Source of the DNA: Riptortus pedestris
Taxonomy: Eukaryota > Arthropoda > Insecta > Hemiptera > Alydidae
Length of the DNA: 64,000 nt
Assembly: GCA_019009955.1 (NCBI GenBank)
Contig: CM032230.1
Location: 9,907,501 to 9,971,500, forward strand
Reading direction: 5' to 3'
Under the pieces are notes generated by a model that had not been told where the DNA came from, searched no databases, and saw nothing but the letters and a program-made list of their open reading frames with translations. The position numbers and the translations under genes are program-made. The stretch's first letter is position 1; each line of letters starts with the position of its first letter. Below, piece by piece: positions 61,322-64,000 of this stretch.

Positions 61322-61864
61322 GTATGTCTAACATAATTTGATAAACTAAAATCGAAAATCATAAATTTATTTGCTGAAATAGGATATATATGTGTGTGTT
61401 TACTATCTCAGAATAGTTAGGCATGAACAACTAAAATTAAAAACCAACAAAAAGCAAAAATTAATAAAGAACTCACTATATGAATAAACAAAAATATAAC
61501 AAGAGTTTAATTAATAAAAAAAAATTAAATTTATATTTTTATTTTATTTGAAAGATAAATAGCTCCTGCTGGAATTCAAACTAGGGTCTCTTGGTATCTA
61601 TCAGTGCTGAGATCCAGGTTTCTGTCGTGCCAGGTGTAAAAAAAAAAATGTTTTATATTAAAAATAGGTGAACAAATCAATTATTAATTATTTCTGATTG
61701 TGCATTCTGCCTATTATAAAATTAGACTTTAGAACAATAAATGTTGTAAATTGCAATTTCTTAATAATTAATCTTAATGTTTTATATATTAACAGCATAT
61801 GCAGAAGTAGGGGGTGGGAGAATAACGCCAATTTTGCTAATCCATAAATCTGCCATATTGGAAT

Positions 61865-62065
61865 TTGGTAAATGTTATTTATTATTGTCCACTTTGTGCT
61901 ACTAAGGCTAATTGGAGTGGGTTATTTACAGGTGACCTCTCTTTTTTAGTCATGGATTTTATTTAATGAGTTCATCACTAAATAAATTCCTATCACCCAG
62001 TTGAGAATCGATCACCCAACTCTAGGTTTACCAACTATTAACACACATGGCTAACCTCAGCCCCA
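61865..62065 (-). repeat. SINE-A copy 6, reverse
   Basis: On + it begins TTATTTATTATTGTCCACTT (tail end of the SINE) and reaches GAGAATCGATCACCCAACTC and ACATGGCTAACCTCAGCCCC, the reversed B box and head. Confidence 0.85.
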
Positions 62066-62261
62066 TATTGGAGTTTAAAAATTGGAATGTTGAAATTTGT
62101 TGAAAAGTAATAGTAGTAGTGTAAAGTAGTCAACTTGAATAACTTGTAACAGAATGGACAGATATCAGCAAAAGTAACACCTAATTAAGGATCTAAATGT
62201 AGGGTAAAATGAAACTCGGAAGTCACTAAAGCTGATAATTCATATAATAAAATGTTAAATG

Positions 62262-62450
62262 TTATTTATTTATGTCCACTTTGTGTTACTATAGCCCTTT
62301 TCTAGCCTGGGTGGAACTAAGGATTTTAATTAATGACTTTGTCACTAAATAAATTCCTATTGGCCTGACGGGAATCAAACTTGCCACCCTAGGTTTAACC
62401 AAGTGTGATTAAGACCACAAATCACACGGCTAACCTGAGCCCCATAATAA
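62262..62450 (-). repeat. SINE-A copy 7, reverse
   Basis: On + TTTATTTATGTCCACTTTGT, CACTAAATAAATTCCTATTG, GGGAATCAAACTTGCCACCC, ACGGCTAACCTGAGCCCC. It has an internal deletion compared with copy 6. Confidence 0.85.
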
Positions 62451-63955
62451 TACATTAAGGTCACATTGAAGACAAATGTTGTACATTTGTGTTAACTTAA
62501 AAGTAGTAAAGTTATAAAAGTGTGGTATACGGAAGTACACTCTGGAGAATATAAGGGTCCTTGTTGAAGGAAATATATGCTCAAGATGAGTAGCTTATTA
62601 TCTTTTTAACTCATGTTTCTGAATTTTGATACTTTTCACTATTTATTTTTTTTTTTTTGTACAAAGTTAAAATTAGGGGAGTTCTACACCTTGTTTCATC
62701 TTCTTTCCTCTATCCTTGGGCCCCTCTGTACTTTCCATTAATGTGTCGACACATTATGATCATATAAAATAAATGGCCCATTCTTGATCAGAGGGGAGGA
62801 AACCACAAGCTGGCTAATATGATTGATGGATTCTCTTAGATGTTAGAGAGGAGGGGCTAGGGGAGGAACCCTCCCCCTTCCAGATGCCCTCGGAGCTTTA
62901 TGAGTAAAGAGGACCACAAAAATAATTAGCTCACCTCAAAGAGAGATGGGAAGAGAGGGGAATAGGAGAGTAGGACAAGATAAAAGTGGAGGCCAAGATT
63001 GAGGCGGAGTGATGACCCGAGGGGAGGCAGAATCCTAGCATTTATATTTCATAAGGGGGAACAGAATATTACATCCCTCCTACTCTTTTTCATAGATTAT
63101 GCCGAATAATAAACCACGGCATTATAAAATATTCTTTTGCTTTAATATTTTTATTTGGCTTGCTTAGCTCTTATTCGGGTTGAGGCTTATTAGAAAAGTC
63201 CACATAGCACATAAGAAAGATGGACAAACATATGCGATAATCCTAAGCTAAAAGTCAACCCTAAGCTTCTTTATCAAATCTGCATTCATAATAAAAATTT
63301 CATATATGGCAAATATATACCTTATATACTGAAATATATTTAGTGATTTATATGGTGTGTAATATCTTAAGAAGTTCACCAACTTATAAGTCATCTTTTA
63401 ATTTACCGATGCACTTAAAATAGAAAATTGTATTAAAAACTTCATTGATAGTAGTCCTTTTAAGACCTCGATTTGGTCCAGTTATTCTTATTTCCCAAGC
63501 ATCTCGCATAATATCATATTATTATTACGAATTATGATAGACAAAGAAACAACTTGGAGACTGTTATAAATCAGAAAGAAAAAAAAATATATACTTTGAT
63601 TATTTTCCTTATTCATTCCTTCAAAGTTTTGCTTACATCCATTATTATTTTATTCTGTGCTTCTCCTGTGTGAGTTTTGTGCTCAAAAGATGTGTTCATA
63701 TATAAGAGCTGAACTCTGTGGTTTCAATTTTTATTTTTTAACCTAACCAAGAAAAAATGTTGTAGTGGGGAAAATAGATAATGGTTTGACACATTAATTA
63801 ATTGATTCCACAGAATGAAGATGAAGGGGGGGGGGAGGATGATTTAAAGTAATTTCAAATAATAAAAAAACTTTTTGATTCCAAAAACAAAGAGGGGCCA
63901 AAGCCTGTTACACTGCTATTCTCTAACTCAAATAATAACCGTATATTAAAACATT

Positions 63956-63958
<3 letters not shown>

Positions 63959-63987
<29 letters not shown>
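63959..63987. repeat. (TA)n microsatellite at the right edge
   Basis: About 14 TA units. Confidence 0.9.
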
Positions 63988-63991
<4 letters not shown>

Positions 63992-64000
63992 GTCTGCTTT

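Larger units (their letters stand above)
61322..64000 (+). other. Start of the next Ddr intron
   Basis: AT-rich with two reverse SINE-A copies (61865-62065 and 62262-62450). A purine-rich block at 62780-63060 follows, then poly-G (63828-63837) and a (TA)n tract at the right edge. No kinase exon seen. Confidence 0.6.

Noticed and set aside
1..64000. Search for CRISPR arrays, operons, phage or bacterial defence genes
   Set aside because: The window is an intron-rich eukaryotic sequence; tandem arrays present are degenerate minisatellites without regular spacers.

Overview
This is a eukaryotic nuclear window: AT-rich, intron-dominated and full of microsatellites and short interspersed repeats. 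GT-AG introns of 1.6 to about 12 kb separate small exons. The receptor gene is closest in style to arthropod discoidin domain receptors, and a decayed mauritiana-type mariner and a short CCTAA-type motif also fit an arthropod. I cannot name the species; an insect or a crustacean is my best reading.

Two protein-coding genes can be supported. (1) On the + strand, from 36128 to beyond the right edge, lie six consecutive exons of a discoidin domain receptor tyrosine kinase (Ddr): the end of the discoidin-like domain, a stalk, the transmembrane and juxtamembrane region, a second juxtamembrane exon, and two exons of the kinase N-lobe (glycine loop, then the VAVK lysine). All splice phases agree. 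The signal peptide and discoidin exons are not recognised upstream, and the rest of the kinase lies past 64000. (2) On the - strand, from 32307 down to 26515, lie six phase-consistent exons of an unrecognised protein of about 733 residues: a C2-like fold interrupted by a long charged insert, a proline-rich linker, then a charged coiled-coil and an acidic tail. If the missing Ddr 5' exons lie left of this window, the gene is nested antisense in a Ddr intron larger than 36 kb.

Layout: 1-26.3 kb is non-coding with repeats; 26.5-32.3 kb is the minus-strand gene; 32.3-36.1 kb is spacer with a poly-T-flanked retroposon-like block; 36.1-61.3 kb holds the Ddr exons with repeat-filled introns; 61.3-64 kb is intron.

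Repeats explain much of the rest. There are two tRNA-derived SINE families (called A and B here); a DNA-transposon-like family (C) with inverted ends that carries an internal (TA)n tract in several copies; a long hairpin element (D) with half-copies; two degenerate minisatellites (9300-9785 and 59690-60460); one dead mariner; and two dead LINE fragments of one lineage, one of them between 400-bp direct repeats. No CRISPR, operon, rRNA or functional tRNA gene was seen. I found no convincing new biochemical system. The most notable items are the unrecognised minus-strand gene with a frame-preserving two-exon insert, its possible nesting inside Ddr, and the element-borne microsatellites.
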